The notes: generated from the letters alone by a model not told the origin. Counted from the first letter of the stretch, positions 44,209 through 53,190 are shown. The stretch is DNA of 64,000 nt from CAZVKN01 sp964627035 (GCA_964627035.1 CAZVKN010000004.1:76359-140358); one strand, 5' to 3'. A program made the numbers and translations.

Positions 44209-44527
44209 AATAAGTCCGGTTTTATTTCTGTTTGAGGTGTGAATTGCGATCCAAATTAGGATCTAATACAAAGGTCAATATAACTCAAAAACTATCTGGA
44301 ATCAATTTTGTTCCATCCGGGGGAGGGTAAAAAATAGCAGTTCGAGTTCACGCTTCAGAGTCTGTCCGATGATGCAAATAAACCGCTGTCAGGTCGCCGC
44401 ACCTGACAGCCATCCGATGGATATTAAACAAGTAAAGCTGTCAACCGCGGCGGGTTGACAGCGGAGATACCTATTATCGGACAGACTGTTAAGCATGTCT
44501 TCTTCCGTGGCATCAATTAAAGCTTAA
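44209..44527. other. 319-nt intergenic region with a nested repeat
   Basis: Between two minus-strand genes. Holds a family B fragment (44338-44358) interrupted by a 129-bp element with inverted ends (44359-44487), after which the family B sequence seems to resume (AGCATGTCTTC). The remaining 110 nt upstream of the DUF4139-like gene should hold its promoter; no ORF. Confidence 0.7.
44359..44487. repeat. MITE-like element, family F, 129 bp
   Basis: Terminal inverted repeats AGTCTGTCCGAT and ATCGGACAGACT, perfect over 12 bp and extending to 16 with two mismatches. It contains two family D hairpins: GCTGTCAGGT-CGCCGC-ACCTGACAGC (44385-44410) and GCTGTCAACC-GCGGCG-GGTTGACAGC (44437-44462). It carries no gene, so movement would need a transposase in trans. 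Confidence 0.75.
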
Positions 44528-44911
44528 TCAATCCTCTTCCATACCCCGCACCAAAGCAATTGCACGAAGCACTTCAGTGACCCTGTCGAGATTGAACGGT
44601 TTCTGAATGTAATCAAACGCACCAAACTCCAAACACTCACGGGCGATGTCCATAGATGCTCTACCTGAAACCATCACCACATAAGTTGCAGGTGACCGTC
44701 GTTTAATGAATTTTAACAGGGTCTTACCGTTTAATTGGGGTAAGCTGTAATCTAAAAATGCAATATCCGGTGGATTTTCATTCACTGCGTTCAGCGCTGA
44801 TGTGCCGTCTTCCGCAGTTGATATGTCATAATCGAAGGTTGACAGATGAATCTTCAACACCTGAAGAATTTCAGGCTCGTCATCAACTAATAGTATTTTT
44901 AACTTCGACAT
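44528..44911 (-). CDS. Receiver-only response regulator
   Basis: A 127-aa CheY-like single-domain receiver. The acidic pocket is D10-D11, the phospho-acceptor D54 in AFLDYSLPQLNG, the switch Ser at 82 (VSGR) and the conserved Lys 104 (QKPF). No output domain. It may relay phosphate to a partner or control an effector by direct binding; the HD-GYP gene 137 nt upstream, with its own degenerate receiver-like region, is a possible partner (inference). Confidence 0.93.
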   Translation of the reverse strand: MSKLKILLVDDEPEILQVLKIHLSTFDYDISTAEDGTSALNAVNENPPDIAFLDYSLPQLNGKTLLKFIKRRSPATYVVMVSGRASMDIARECLEFGAFDYIQKPFNLDRVTEVLRAIALVRGMEED

Positions 44912-45048
44912 CGTCAGTTACCGGTTAATATCTACTTCATATATATAACAAAAAATATCGTGAAAAGCAAGTGTTAAATCGTTATTTCAGGTTATTCAAT
45001 GAGATTATTCTAAGTTTTGGGTTAATATTGCAGAATATTTATGCAATA

Positions 45049-47019
45049 CTACATTTTTTCCGGCAAATCTCTTTCCATGAGCGTTCTTGATATATACAAG
45101 AAAGGAGATAATTTTAGATCCTCGCGTCTCGGTCTTGCCAACCTCCGCTTATTGCTGTTAAAGATAATGTCAACAACAGGTCGGAGAGGATGACTCCTGT
45201 TTATAGTTACCACACGCCCGATCTCATCGTTGTTCAGCATCACATAACTGTCAATCGGGAAAAGCGAAAGTTCCTTAACAAGTGTTTTTACCGCCTCTGG
45301 ATCCAGTTCAATTCCGCTAAGTCTTGCTACCTCCTGTACAGCTTCGTGTGCGACAAATGTACGTCGGTAATGTCGAGGATGACTGAACGCTTCAAACACA
45401 TCTGCAGTGGCAATGATGCGTGCAATCGGGTTGATTTGGTTACCGTGAAGCCCCTGCGGATAACCCTTACCGTTAACACGCTCGTGAATTTGAAATACAA
45501 TTTCAATCAATTCGGAATCAAGTTGATGATGAGAATTGTTGAATCCTTCTCTCAATATTTTGCTTGAATGATCCGGATGACTTCGCAATATTTTGATTTC
45601 TTCCGATGTAAGGGCATCTTTCTTGCTAAGAATATCAGGTGAGACAATTGTCATTCCAAAATCATGAGTCAGGGCTCCAACTGCAATTTTCATCAGTTTT
45701 GATGGAGAATACTGAAGATGCTTACTAATTTTCAAAGCAAATATTGCTGTGTTCACCATCCTGTTCGGCAGCGAATTGTATTCCCGTTTGTTCAGCGAAC
45801 GCAGTTCCAGATCGCTGTTATTGCCGACTTCTTCGATTAAGACCTTTGAGATATTAAATATTGCATCTACATTAATCGTCTCTTCAATATGAAGCTTGGA
45901 GAACTGTTTGGCTACAACTTTAACCGCACGATCATAAATGGTGCTCTTTGCATGTTTTGATGGTGCAGTAGGCTTTGCTGTCGAAATCGGTTTCTTCGAT
46001 TGAGGTGGTGTCGGTGCAGGTGGTGGTGTACTGATCTTTCTTTCTGTCTGTGGCATGCTTACCGACTGTACCTGTGGAGCAGGTTCAACCGTCCGGACAA
46101 CAGGCTGTGGCGGTGGTTCAGGCTTCTCTGTCTGCGTGACTGAAGGTGGACTTGCCTGAGGCTTATCCAAAAAATCATTTAGCAACTCTTCGACTGATTT
46201 ATTTGCAGGTTGAGGAGGTTGCCGCTCGCCGGTAACGTTAGCAGAAGTTCTTGCATTTGGGAAAGTAACAGGATCTGCTTTAGTTGCGGATTTTAACAAA
46301 CCTTCAAATGATAACGGCTTTTGCTGCTGAGGTGGTGGTGCTAAAGTGGCAGCAACCGGTTCATTTCCTTTGCCTGCCGAATTATAGGATTCGAACGATC
46401 TTTTAATCAGGGAAAGAAATCGGTTTTTCAGATCTTCCGGTTGAATGCTAAGCGAAACCCACTCCAATTGCAATTTATCAAAACCTGAGTCAAGACCGCT
46501 GTTGGGGTCTGTTCCTCCAACCAACAACACCTTCACACGGTTCGGCTTGGCTATTTTATTTATCTGAGCAATCAGGTTAATGCTCTTCTCCGGTGGATGT
46601 CCGGCAGTAATCATCAACATAACAGGACGTTCACTCAAAACATGCTGTAGCACCTCTTCATTCTTTGAGATTACTGATGAAGAATAACCAAGTTCAACAC
46701 TTTTCCCGATTAAGAGCGACATCCACTGGATAGGCACATTGTAAAACATCACCTCTTGATCGTCAAGTGAAACAGTGCTCAATTCAGGAGCCGGAGGTGG
46801 TGGAGTTTGCGGTTTTGGCATTGAAATCTGAGGTGGTGCCGGAACTGTTTTCCTGGGAGCCGCTGACTGGAGCAAAGTCGGTCGCTTGGAAGGAGTTGCG
46901 ACAGGTGCAGGAGCTTTGGCGACTGGTTTCCGAACGACTTGTTTCTTCTTAGCTTTCGGCTTTAGTTTGATCCCTGCTGTGAGCAGATCAGTATGTTTAT
47001 AGCCTTTTCCCACTATCAA
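45049..47019 (-). CDS. HD-GYP-like phosphohydrolase with Pro-rich linkers and pseudo-receiver
   Basis: A 656-aa protein. A basic N-terminus and Pro-rich stretch (about 20-80) lead to a receiver-like alpha/beta domain (about 90-215: VLSERPVMLMITAG, VKVLLVGGTDP) lacking the phospho-acceptor Asp. A second long Pro/Gln linker follows (about 225-360), then the HD-GYP domain (about 365-610). It keeps HD (LTHDFG), HPDHSSKIL, IHERVNGKGYPQGLHG and IATADVFEAF, so c-di-GMP phosphodiesterase activity is plausible, but the first motif reads HDFGM where HDIGK is usual. It starts 2 nt after the ExeA-like ATPase stop, one operon. Perhaps c-di-GMP control of a surface machine (inference). Confidence 0.8.
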   Translation of the reverse strand: MIVGKGYKHTDLLTAGIKLKPKAKKKQVVRKPVAKAPAPVATPSKRPTLLQSAAPRKTVPAPPQISMPKPQTPPPPAPELSTVSLDDQEVMFYNVPIQWMSLLIGKSVELGYSSSVISKNEEVLQHVLSERPVMLMITAGHPPEKSINLIAQINKIAKPNRVKVLLVGGTDPNSGLDSGFDKLQLEWVSLSIQPEDLKNRFLSLIKRSFESYNSAGKGNEPVAATLAPPPQQQKPLSFEGLLKSATKADPVTFPNARTSANVTGERQPPQPANKSVEELLNDFLDKPQASPPSVTQTEKPEPPPQPVVRTVEPAPQVQSVSMPQTERKISTPPPAPTPPQSKKPISTAKPTAPSKHAKSTIYDRAVKVVAKQFSKLHIEETINVDAIFNISKVLIEEVGNNSDLELRSLNKREYNSLPNRMVNTAIFALKISKHLQYSPSKLMKIAVGALTHDFGMTIVSPDILSKKDALTSEEIKILRSHPDHSSKILREGFNNSHHQLDSELIEIVFQIHERVNGKGYPQGLHGNQINPIARIIATADVFEAFSHPRHYRRTFVAHEAVQEVARLSGIELDPEAVKTLVKELSLFPIDSYVMLNNDEIGRVVTINRSHPLRPVVDIIFNSNKRRLARPRREDLKLSPFLYISRTLMERDLPEKM

Positions 47020-47021
47020 TG

Positions 47022-47816
47022 TTATCCGGTGGTTGCTTGCTCTATAATGCCTTCGCTGATTGTTTTTACCTGCGACAGTGCTCCAAACAACATAGACAGG
47101 TCACACAGATTGTTAATGAGGCGAGGTACACCGTTGCTATGTTCCCAAATCAGCTCAATAGCCTTCTCATCAAAAATTGTGTTCTCATTTCCTGCAACCT
47201 GAAGACGGTGAACGATGTACGGTTCAATATCACTTTGCTTCAGAGGTCCGAGGTGATATCTGGTGAAAAATCTCTGCTCAAGTTGAGGCATGTCCTTCAT
47301 AGATTGACTCAATTCAGGTTGACCGACCAGAAACAGATTTATTAGGAATCTGTCATTGAGCTGGAAATTGAGCAACAACCGCAGTTCTTCAAGAGTATCC
47401 TTGTTATCTATAAGCTGTGCTTCATCAACTACCACAACACTGTTCTTACCTCCGGAAAAGCTTTCGATCAACCGAGCGCCGAGAGCGGAACCGATTTCGC
47501 TGATCCTTTCCGGGATATCCTCTTCACCCAACTCAGATAGTATAAAACTCAGCAGATCCTTACCATCCCCGCGAGGAATATTGAGCAGCACGAAATCGTA
47601 CTCATCATCAGAGTTCAATTCTGCGATCAGGAGTCTGATCAGGGTCGTCTTACCACACCCGTAATCTCCCGTTAACAGGATTGCTCCCTTGTTTTCAGAG
47701 AGAGCATACTTAAATCGCATGTACGCATCTTTATGAGCAGAGGAGAAGAAGAAGAACTCGGAATCAGGGGTATTTTCGAACGGTTTACGTTCTAAGTTCC
47801 AGTAGTCTAAATACAT
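47022..47816 (-). CDS. ExeA/GspA-type AAA ATPase
   Basis: A 264-aa ATPase of the ExeA/MshM/TniB-like family: N-terminal YWNLERKPFENTPDSEFFF (diagnostic), Walker A GDYGCGKTT, Walker B VVVDEAQL, then LLNFQL, the sensor region LFLVGQPELSQ, and C-terminal HSNGVPRLINNLCDLSM. In type II secretion and MSHA pili such ATPases pair with a peptidoglycan-binding partner; a C-terminal peptidoglycan-binding domain is absent here. First gene of a two-gene unit with the HD-GYP protein. Confidence 0.88.
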   Translation of the reverse strand: MYLDYWNLERKPFENTPDSEFFFFSSAHKDAYMRFKYALSENKGAILLTGDYGCGKTTLIRLLIAELNSDDEYDFVLLNIPRGDGKDLLSFILSELGEEDIPERISEIGSALGARLIESFSGGKNSVVVVDEAQLIDNKDTLEELRLLLNFQLNDRFLINLFLVGQPELSQSMKDMPQLEQRFFTRYHLGPLKQSDIEPYIVHRLQVAGNENTIFDEKAIELIWEHSNGVPRLINNLCDLSMLFGALSQVKTISEGIIEQATTG

Positions 47817-48247
47817 GATTCTATATAGATTTAAACACTATTATCAAATGAGTTAACGAACTGAGTATAGGAATATGGGAAGAATATAATAATATAGTCA
47901 CATTGAATCTCAAACAAAAGCTTGTTGAAACTTAGTTCTTCGCTATTTTATATGGATACTGTTCAGAGTTCAGGCTTCAGCCTGTTCCTGCGTTAGAAAA
48001 ACACTCTGAACTAAAACTTCAGTGGAACTCAATGCTCGTAAAACCTGTCTGAACCTTAACTCTAAGGTGCAATAACTTATGCTAATATAGCATTCGCAAT
48101 GTAGGATGTCAACATTAAATGGTTCAACCGACGTTCTTGACATTACCAAGTGATTATATTAACTTACATGATTAGACGAAAATCAGGCAAAATTAATTTG
48201 TATATTCCCGTCCCACAGTGCAATCCACAATACTATTGAGGTTAAAA
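47817..48247. other. 431-nt divergent intergenic region
   Basis: Between the ExeA-like gene (minus) and the transaldolase (plus). Contains a complete 51-bp family B element (47961-48011). The rest should carry the two divergent promoters. No ORF or RNA gene supported. Confidence 0.6.
47961..48011. repeat. MITE-like repeat, family B (51 bp)
   Basis: Ends GTTCAGAGT and ACTCTGAAC; inner hairpin CAGGC-TTCA-GCCTG. Same length as the copy at 11717-11767. Confidence 0.75.
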
Positions 48248-48904
48248 TTGAAGTTTTTCATTGATACGGCAAACATCGAACACATCAAAGATGCAGCGAG
48301 TCTTGGTGTTGTTGACGGCGTAACAACCAATCCCTCTTTACTCGTAAAAGAATCAAAAGCTTACGATGAGTTATTGGTTGAAATATGTAAAATCGTTGAT
48401 GGTCCTGTTTCTGCTGAAGTGACTGCCACAGATCACAAGACAATGGTGGTTGAAGGCAGGAATCTGGCGAAATTGGATGATAACATTGTTATCAAACTTC
48501 CGACCACCCGCGACGGTGTGAAGGCGTGTGTTGATTTGTCAAATGATGGAATACCGGTCAATATGACTCTCGTGTTTTCATCTATGCAGGCGCTTATGGT
48601 GGCAAAAGCCGGTGCGAGCTTTGTGAGCCCGTTTGTCGGCAGGCTTGACGACATTAGTCATTTCGGAATGGACTTGATTCGTGAGATTGTCGAGATTTAT
48701 GGCAACTACGGGTATCCGACAGAAGTGCTGGTCGCATCTATAAGGCATCCGCTGCATGTGGTCGAATCTGCTTTGGCTGGAGCCGATGTTGTGACTATGC
48801 CTTACGATGTGATTGACAAGCTGCTGCAGCACCCGCTCACGGACATCGGTCTTGACAAATTCCTCGCAGATTGGAAAAAGGGCGGGCAGAAATTACAGTC
48901 ATAA
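48248..48904 (+). CDS. tal: Transaldolase / fructose-6-phosphate aldolase-like (small type)
   Basis: A 218-aa class I aldolase of the short TalC/FSA group. I start at TTG 48248 (MKFFIDTANIEHIK), the canonical N-terminus, with TTGAGG about 8 nt upstream, rather than a GTG 30 nt earlier. The Schiff-base Lys is in NIVIKLPTT (about 85). Other motifs are GVTTNPSLL, VNMTLVFSSMQA, SPFVGRLDD and ASIRHPLHV. It transfers the dihydroxyacetone unit between sedoheptulose-7-P and glyceraldehyde-3-P in the pentose phosphate pathway; true FSA activity cannot be excluded. A hairpin with a C/T tail follows the stop. Confidence 0.92.
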   Translation: MKFFIDTANIEHIKDAASLGVVDGVTTNPSLLVKESKAYDELLVEICKIVDGPVSAEVTATDHKTMVVEGRNLAKLDDNIVIKLPTTRDGVKACVDLSNDGIPVNMTLVFSSMQALMVAKAGASFVSPFVGRLDDISHFGMDLIREIVEIYGNYGYPTEVLVASIRHPLHVVESALAGADVVTMPYDVIDKLLQHPLTDIGLDKFLADWKKGGQKLQS

Positions 48905-48909
48905 CGTAC

Positions 48910-48936
48910 GGGCGAATCTCGTGTTCGCCCTCTTCT
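48910..48936 (+). terminator. Terminator-like hairpin after transaldolase
   Basis: GGGCGAA-TCTCGTG-TTCGCCC then TCTTCT: a 7-bp GC-rich stem starting 6 nt after the stop. The tail is pyrimidine-rich, not a pure U run. Confidence 0.55.
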
Positions 48937-48962
48937 CCGGTTCTTGCTATTGTGTAAGTACT

Positions 48963-49108
48963 GTTCAGAGTTCAGGCTTCAGCCTGTTCTTCTGTCCCAA
49001 CCCACAACAGCGGTGTGGCACGGGCTACTTGTGTACACTTGTTGCCCGTGTTTCCTTACGGAAAGAGTTACGTGTAACGAGTAACCCGTGACCCGAGAAG
49101 CAGGATGA
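48963..49108. repeat. Family B left half and further short inverted repeats
   Basis: GTTCAGAGTTCAGGCTTCAG... at 48963-48989 without the right end, then CGGGC/GCCCG arms (about 49020-49050) around TTGTGTACACTTG and a TACGTGTAACGAGTAACCCGTGAC stretch upstream of htrA. No gene. Confidence 0.5.
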
Positions 49109-49144
49109 AAATTTTACAAATAAAATCAGAACCCCACTAAAACA

Positions 49145-50323
49145 ATGAATCGTAAATTTATCTTGTACTATCTGATCGGGTTGGTGATCGGCATCGGGTT
49201 TGTCGGTGGCTGGTGGTGGGTGCTGCCTGAGAATACGCAAGCCGATAAACCGGGATTTAGTGATGCTGAATTTGCCGATGGCAACCGGATTAACGACAAG
49301 ATAAATGCAGGTCGTCGGAATGCGATTACTCGTGCAGTGGAGGTTGTGTCACCGGCTGTGGTTGGGATTAACGTTATTTCCGTCAGAGAGTACCGTGTCC
49401 GTGATCCGTTCCACAACGATCCCTTTTTTCGTCGTCTCTTCCCGCCACGAGTTTACAGACAGCCCGTTGAGAACCTTGGCAGCGGCTTCATAATCTCTGA
49501 TGATGGTTACATTCTGACCAATCAGCACGTCGTACACGCAGCCACTAAAATCATTGTGACAATGACGGGGGGCAAAGAATACGATGCTGAGGTGGTTGGA
49601 TATGACTTTGACAGCGATATTGCGCTGTTAAAGATTGACGGTAAGAATCTGCCATTTGTGAGATTCGGTAACAGCAATGAGGTTATAATCGGTGAATGGT
49701 CAATCGCCATCGGAAATCCATTCGGTCTGTTTTCGATCAATTCGCAGCCTACAGTTACTGTCGGAGTAGTGTCCGCTGTTGACCGTGATTTTGACCGCAA
49801 TGACGACGGAAGACTGTACAAAAATATGATTCAGACCGATGCTTCAATCAATCGTGGCAATTCAGGAGGTCCGTTGGTTAATTCTATGGGTCAGTTGATC
49901 GGAATGAATGCGATGATATTCACCGAGTCCGGTGGATCAATCGGACTCGGATTTGCCATCCCGTCGAACCTGCTTCAGGAAACGGTTGATGATCTGAAGA
50001 ATAGCGGCAGGATTGATCGTGATTTTTGGATCGGATTGGAGATTCAGAATGTAAATCGGTTAATTGCTGTCAGTCTAAGACTGCCGGAAATCCGTGGTGT
50101 AGTGATAACCGAAATTGAAAAAGGCAGCCCCGCAGCTACAGCCGGATTGGAAGTCCCCGATGTGATCCTCGCCATAAACGGTAGACGGGTCAACGATAGT
50201 CGTTCCGCACAGAGTATCCTACGCAATAGCGATCTGCGTGTGGGGGACACACTTAATATGGATATTGTTCGGGATGGTCATGAGATGGAAGTTGTGGTGA
50301 CATTGGAAAAGAGGGGAAAGTAG
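49145..50323 (+). CDS. htrA: HtrA/Deg-type serine protease with one PDZ domain
   Basis: A 392-aa periplasmic, membrane-anchored quality-control protease. An N-terminal hydrophobic segment (about 5-27) lacks a clear cleavage site. The chymotrypsin-like domain carries H128 (LTNQHVVHAA), D158 (DFDSDIALL) and S240 (INRGNSGGPLVN), with IAIGNPFGLF beforehand. A single PDZ domain (about 290-385) makes it DegS/HtrA-like rather than the two-PDZ DegP. ATG start at 49145. It stands upstream of purB with a 42-nt gap. Confidence 0.95.
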   Translation: MNRKFILYYLIGLVIGIGFVGGWWWVLPENTQADKPGFSDAEFADGNRINDKINAGRRNAITRAVEVVSPAVVGINVISVREYRVRDPFHNDPFFRRLFPPRVYRQPVENLGSGFIISDDGYILTNQHVVHAATKIIVTMTGGKEYDAEVVGYDFDSDIALLKIDGKNLPFVRFGNSNEVIIGEWSIAIGNPFGLFSINSQPTVTVGVVSAVDRDFDRNDDGRLYKNMIQTDASINRGNSGGPLVNSMGQLIGMNAMIFTESGGSIGLGFAIPSNLLQETVDDLKNSGRIDRDFWIGLEIQNVNRLIAVSLRLPEIRGVVITEIEKGSPAATAGLEVPDVILAINGRRVNDSRSAQSILRNSDLRVGDTLNMDIVRDGHEMEVVVTLEKRGK

Positions 50324-50365
50324 GTTTGTGCTGTTGATTATCATAATAAAAATGTCGAGAATAAA

Positions 50366-51658
50366 ATGATCCCTCGCTACACCCCAAAAATAATGTCAGA
50401 CCTATGGAGCGACCAATCAAAATGGGAACGCGTCCTCCAGGTTGAGCTGGCAGTCGCTGATATATTGGCTGAAGACGGCACCATTCCCATCATCGCCGCT
50501 GATCAGATGCGGAAGCGCGCTAAGTTTGACGTTGATAAAATTGACGAATATGAAGCGATTGTCCGCCATGATGTAATCGCCTTCCTCCAGAGTGTAGGAG
50601 ATTCACTCTGTGAACACAAGCGGTGGCTGCATCTCGGGTTGACTTCATACGATGTCATTGATACTGCGCTATCTATCGGGCTGTCGCAGGCAGGTGATCT
50701 GATAATGGCGCAACTAAAGAAACTGCGGAAGAGCCTTGCTGAGCAGGCGATTGAGCATAAGGATACATTAATAGCAGGTCGTACACACGGCGTTCATGCA
50801 CAACCGACAACATTCGGATGGAAGATTTGTGGTTGGATTGCCGAAGCTGATCGTGACATCATGCGACTGAAGAGTGCAGTGGATGGAATACGTGTCGGGA
50901 AGCTGTCGGGTGCGGTCGGGACATATCCGACTATTACACCGGATCAGGAACGACGGGTCTGTGCGAAGCTTGGATTGCGACCTGATACGATTTCCACTCA
51001 AGTAATCGCCCGAGACAGGCATGCTGAGTTTATAGCTACATTGGCATTGATCGGTGGCCTTGTGGAGCGTATTGCAATCGAGATCCGTTTGTTACAACAT
51101 AGCGAAGTAGAAGAGATTCACGAGCCGTTCGGTTCAGGACAGCGTGGATCGTCCGCAATGCCTCATAAAAAGAACCCGGTCATTGCTGAGAATATGAGCG
51201 GTTTAGCGAGACTGCTACGATCTTATGTCAGCACAGCATACGAAAACATGCCTTTATGGCACGAAAGAGACATCAGTCACTCATCAGTGGAGCGTATTGT
51301 TTTTCCTGACGCAACTTCAGTTGTATATTACTTGCTGGAACGTTGTTGCTGGACAGTAGAAAATTGGTCGGTGGAAGTAGACAACATGCGAAAACATGTC
51401 ACTGATGACAACGGCTTAATGGCATCCAGTACGTTGCTGACAGCGTTGAAGCATGCAGGTATTGACGATGAGGACATTTACAAGCGAATACAGCAACATG
51501 CCATGGCTGCACGAACCGAGAATGTGCCCCTTGTTGATTTAATCCGCAGCGACAAAGAGATTATGGCTGCGGTCGGTGATAAGCTGGAAGAGCTGTTTGA
51601 TGATGAGGCTGTGTTAAAGCAGTCTGATGTACCGTTGCAACGTGTTGGGTTGGGATAA
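50366..51658 (+). CDS. purB: Adenylosuccinate lyase
   Basis: Cleaves SAICAR and adenylosuccinate in purine synthesis. The 430-aa protein contains the substrate and catalytic regions RHDVIAFLQ, HLGLTSYDVIDTA, GRTHGVHAQPTTFG, SGAVGTYPTI and the superfamily signature GSSAMPHKKNPV with its mobile catalytic Ser. The length matches the short bacterial type. It opens a run with purC, psd, pssA, purS and purQ, though 156 nt with a family H repeat separates it from purC, so transcription may be interrupted there. Confidence 0.97.
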   Translation: MIPRYTPKIMSDLWSDQSKWERVLQVELAVADILAEDGTIPIIAADQMRKRAKFDVDKIDEYEAIVRHDVIAFLQSVGDSLCEHKRWLHLGLTSYDVIDTALSIGLSQAGDLIMAQLKKLRKSLAEQAIEHKDTLIAGRTHGVHAQPTTFGWKICGWIAEADRDIMRLKSAVDGIRVGKLSGAVGTYPTITPDQERRVCAKLGLRPDTISTQVIARDRHAEFIATLALIGGLVERIAIEIRLLQHSEVEEIHEPFGSGQRGSSAMPHKKNPVIAENMSGLARLLRSYVSTAYENMPLWHERDISHSSVERIVFPDATSVVYYLLERCCWTVENWSVEVDNMRKHVTDDNGLMASSTLLTALKHAGIDDEDIYKRIQQHAMAARTENVPLVDLIRSDKEIMAAVGDKLEELFDDEAVLKQSDVPLQRVGLG

Positions 51659-51714
51659 AGGCAGGATTTATCTTATCCTGATCGTCCGTGTTAAGAAAAA
51701 AAAACAAAAACTAA

Positions 51715-51788
51715 CTCACGAAAAGCCGTAAAGATTTTTTATTGCTTTTATTTGCGTACTTTGCGGTACTTAGCGAGCTTTGCGTGAG
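51715..51788. repeat. Inverted repeat, family H
   Basis: CTCACGAAAAGCCGTAAAGA... and ...TTAGCGAGCTTTGCGTGAG, a diverged copy of 25625-25700, ending 26 nt before the purC start. Confidence 0.75.
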
Positions 51789-51814
51789 AAAATAAACATA
51801 AAGAGGTCAAAAAC

Positions 51815-52525
51815 TTGACAAAAAAAGAACTGCTCCACGAGGGGAAAGCAAAACGGGTGTATAGCACAGAAGAGGAATCTATCCTGATCCAGGAATTCAA
51901 AGATGATGCTACCGCCTTTGACGGTGAGAAAAAAGGAACTATCGTCAAAAAAGGTGAGCTGAACTGCAGCATATCAAGCGTTCTCTTCGAGTATCTCGGC
52001 AGCTATCATGTACCGACTCACTTCCTGCGAAGGCTTTCACCGACCGAGATGGTCATCAAAGGGTTGACTATGCTCCCCTTGGAGGCTGTAATGCGAAACA
52101 TCGCAGCAGGATCATTGGTGAAACGGCTGGGACTGAAAGAAGGATTACAACTTGAACATCCGATATTTGAGCTTTATCTTAAAGATGATGATCTTGGCGA
52201 TCCGCTCATCAACGAATATCACGCATTTTCACTTGGGCTGGCACAACCTGAAGACATCCGTGAGATCTTCCGGATGACCGCAAAGATCAATGCGATCCTG
52301 AAGGCATTCTTTGAGAGACGTGACATGCTTCTTGTGGATTTCAAGCTTGAATTCGGTCGTGACGAGGAAGGGAATCTGTTACTTGCAGACGAAATATCAC
52401 CTGACACTTGTCGCTTTTGGGATAAGAAAACCAAGAAGAAACTGGATAAAGACCGCTTCCGGTTTGACCTCGGAGATGTTGAAGAGGCTTACGAGGAGGT
52501 GCTCGGACGGATAAGCATCGCATGA
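51815..52525 (+). CDS. purC: SAICAR synthetase
   Basis: Condenses CAIR with aspartate using ATP. A 236-aa protein with the family opening LLHEGKAKRVY, FKDDATAFDGEKKG, VRNIAAGS-like motif (MRNIAAGSLVKR) and LVDFKLEFG...LADEISPDTCRFWD near the end. The start is TTG at 51815 with AGAGG 8 nt upstream, supported by the conserved N-terminus. The stop overlaps the psd ATG by 4 nt. Confidence 0.96.
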   Translation: MTKKELLHEGKAKRVYSTEEESILIQEFKDDATAFDGEKKGTIVKKGELNCSISSVLFEYLGSYHVPTHFLRRLSPTEMVIKGLTMLPLEAVMRNIAAGSLVKRLGLKEGLQLEHPIFELYLKDDDLGDPLINEYHAFSLGLAQPEDIREIFRMTAKINAILKAFFERRDMLLVDFKLEFGRDEEGNLLLADEISPDTCRFWDKKTKKKLDKDRFRFDLGDVEEAYEEVLGRISIA

Positions 52526-53190
52526 GTCTGCGTAAAATGCGTATTGCACCGGAAGGTGTCAATATTGTGGGATTTAGTGGATTACTGCTCCTCATTTCGA
52601 TAATCCTGACATCACTTTTCGGTAGGAAAATATGTGGATGGTTGACTCTGCTATCCGGTGGATGGATGATTGCGGTGCTGCAATTCTTTAGGGATCCGGA
52701 GCGTGTGACCTTGTGTGGTGAGAGGCAGTTTGTATCTCCGGCTGATGGACGGATTATGTTAACTGAAGATGATCCTGAAGACAATCCGTTGGAAACCGAC
52801 GGCAAAAAAGTGTCCATCTTCATGTCACCGCTGAATGTCCATGTCAACCGTTCACCGATGGCAGGCGAGGTTCTATCCGTGCAGCATACACCGGGTCAGT
52901 TCATCTCAGCATTCAAACCTGAAGCATCCGGTGTGAATGAGAGAACTGAAGTAGTGATGAAAACAAAATATGGAAAGATAGCCTTCAAGCAGATATCCGG
53001 TTTTCTAGCTAGACGCATTGTGTTTCATCCACAACCGGGCGACTTTCTTGAAGCAGGCGAAAGGGTAGGCATGATTAAATTCGGTTCCCGCATGGATGTT
53101 TTTATACCGGGTGACAGCTCAATTTATGTTAATATAGGTGATCACGTGGCAGCGGGGGAAACCATTCTTGGAGAGGTAGGCGATGGATAA
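52522..53190 (+). CDS. psd: Phosphatidylserine decarboxylase (short, archaeal-type)
   Basis: A 222-aa pro-enzyme that self-cleaves to form a pyruvoyl group and converts phosphatidylserine to phosphatidylethanolamine. The cleavage site is the Gly-Ser in KFGSRMDVF near the C-terminus, and FFRDPER, SPADGRI, FMSPLNVHVNRSP and HTPGQF motifs mark the family. Two N-terminal hydrophobic segments (about 12-50) anchor it to the membrane. Start overlaps purC by 4 nt; pssA start overlaps its end by 8 nt, the two enzymes being consecutive steps. Confidence 0.95.
   Translation: MSLRKMRIAPEGVNIVGFSGLLLLISIILTSLFGRKICGWLTLLSGGWMIAVLQFFRDPERVTLCGERQFVSPADGRIMLTEDDPEDNPLETDGKKVSIFMSPLNVHVNRSPMAGEVLSVQHTPGQFISAFKPEASGVNERTEVVMKTKYGKIAFKQISGFLARRIVFHPQPGDFLEAGERVGMIKFGSRMDVFIPGDSSIYVNIGDHVAAGETILGEVGDG

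Noticed and set aside
44385..44462. CRISPR array
   Set aside because: Repeats are palindromic units of variable stem sequence without regular spacers, and no cas gene is present.
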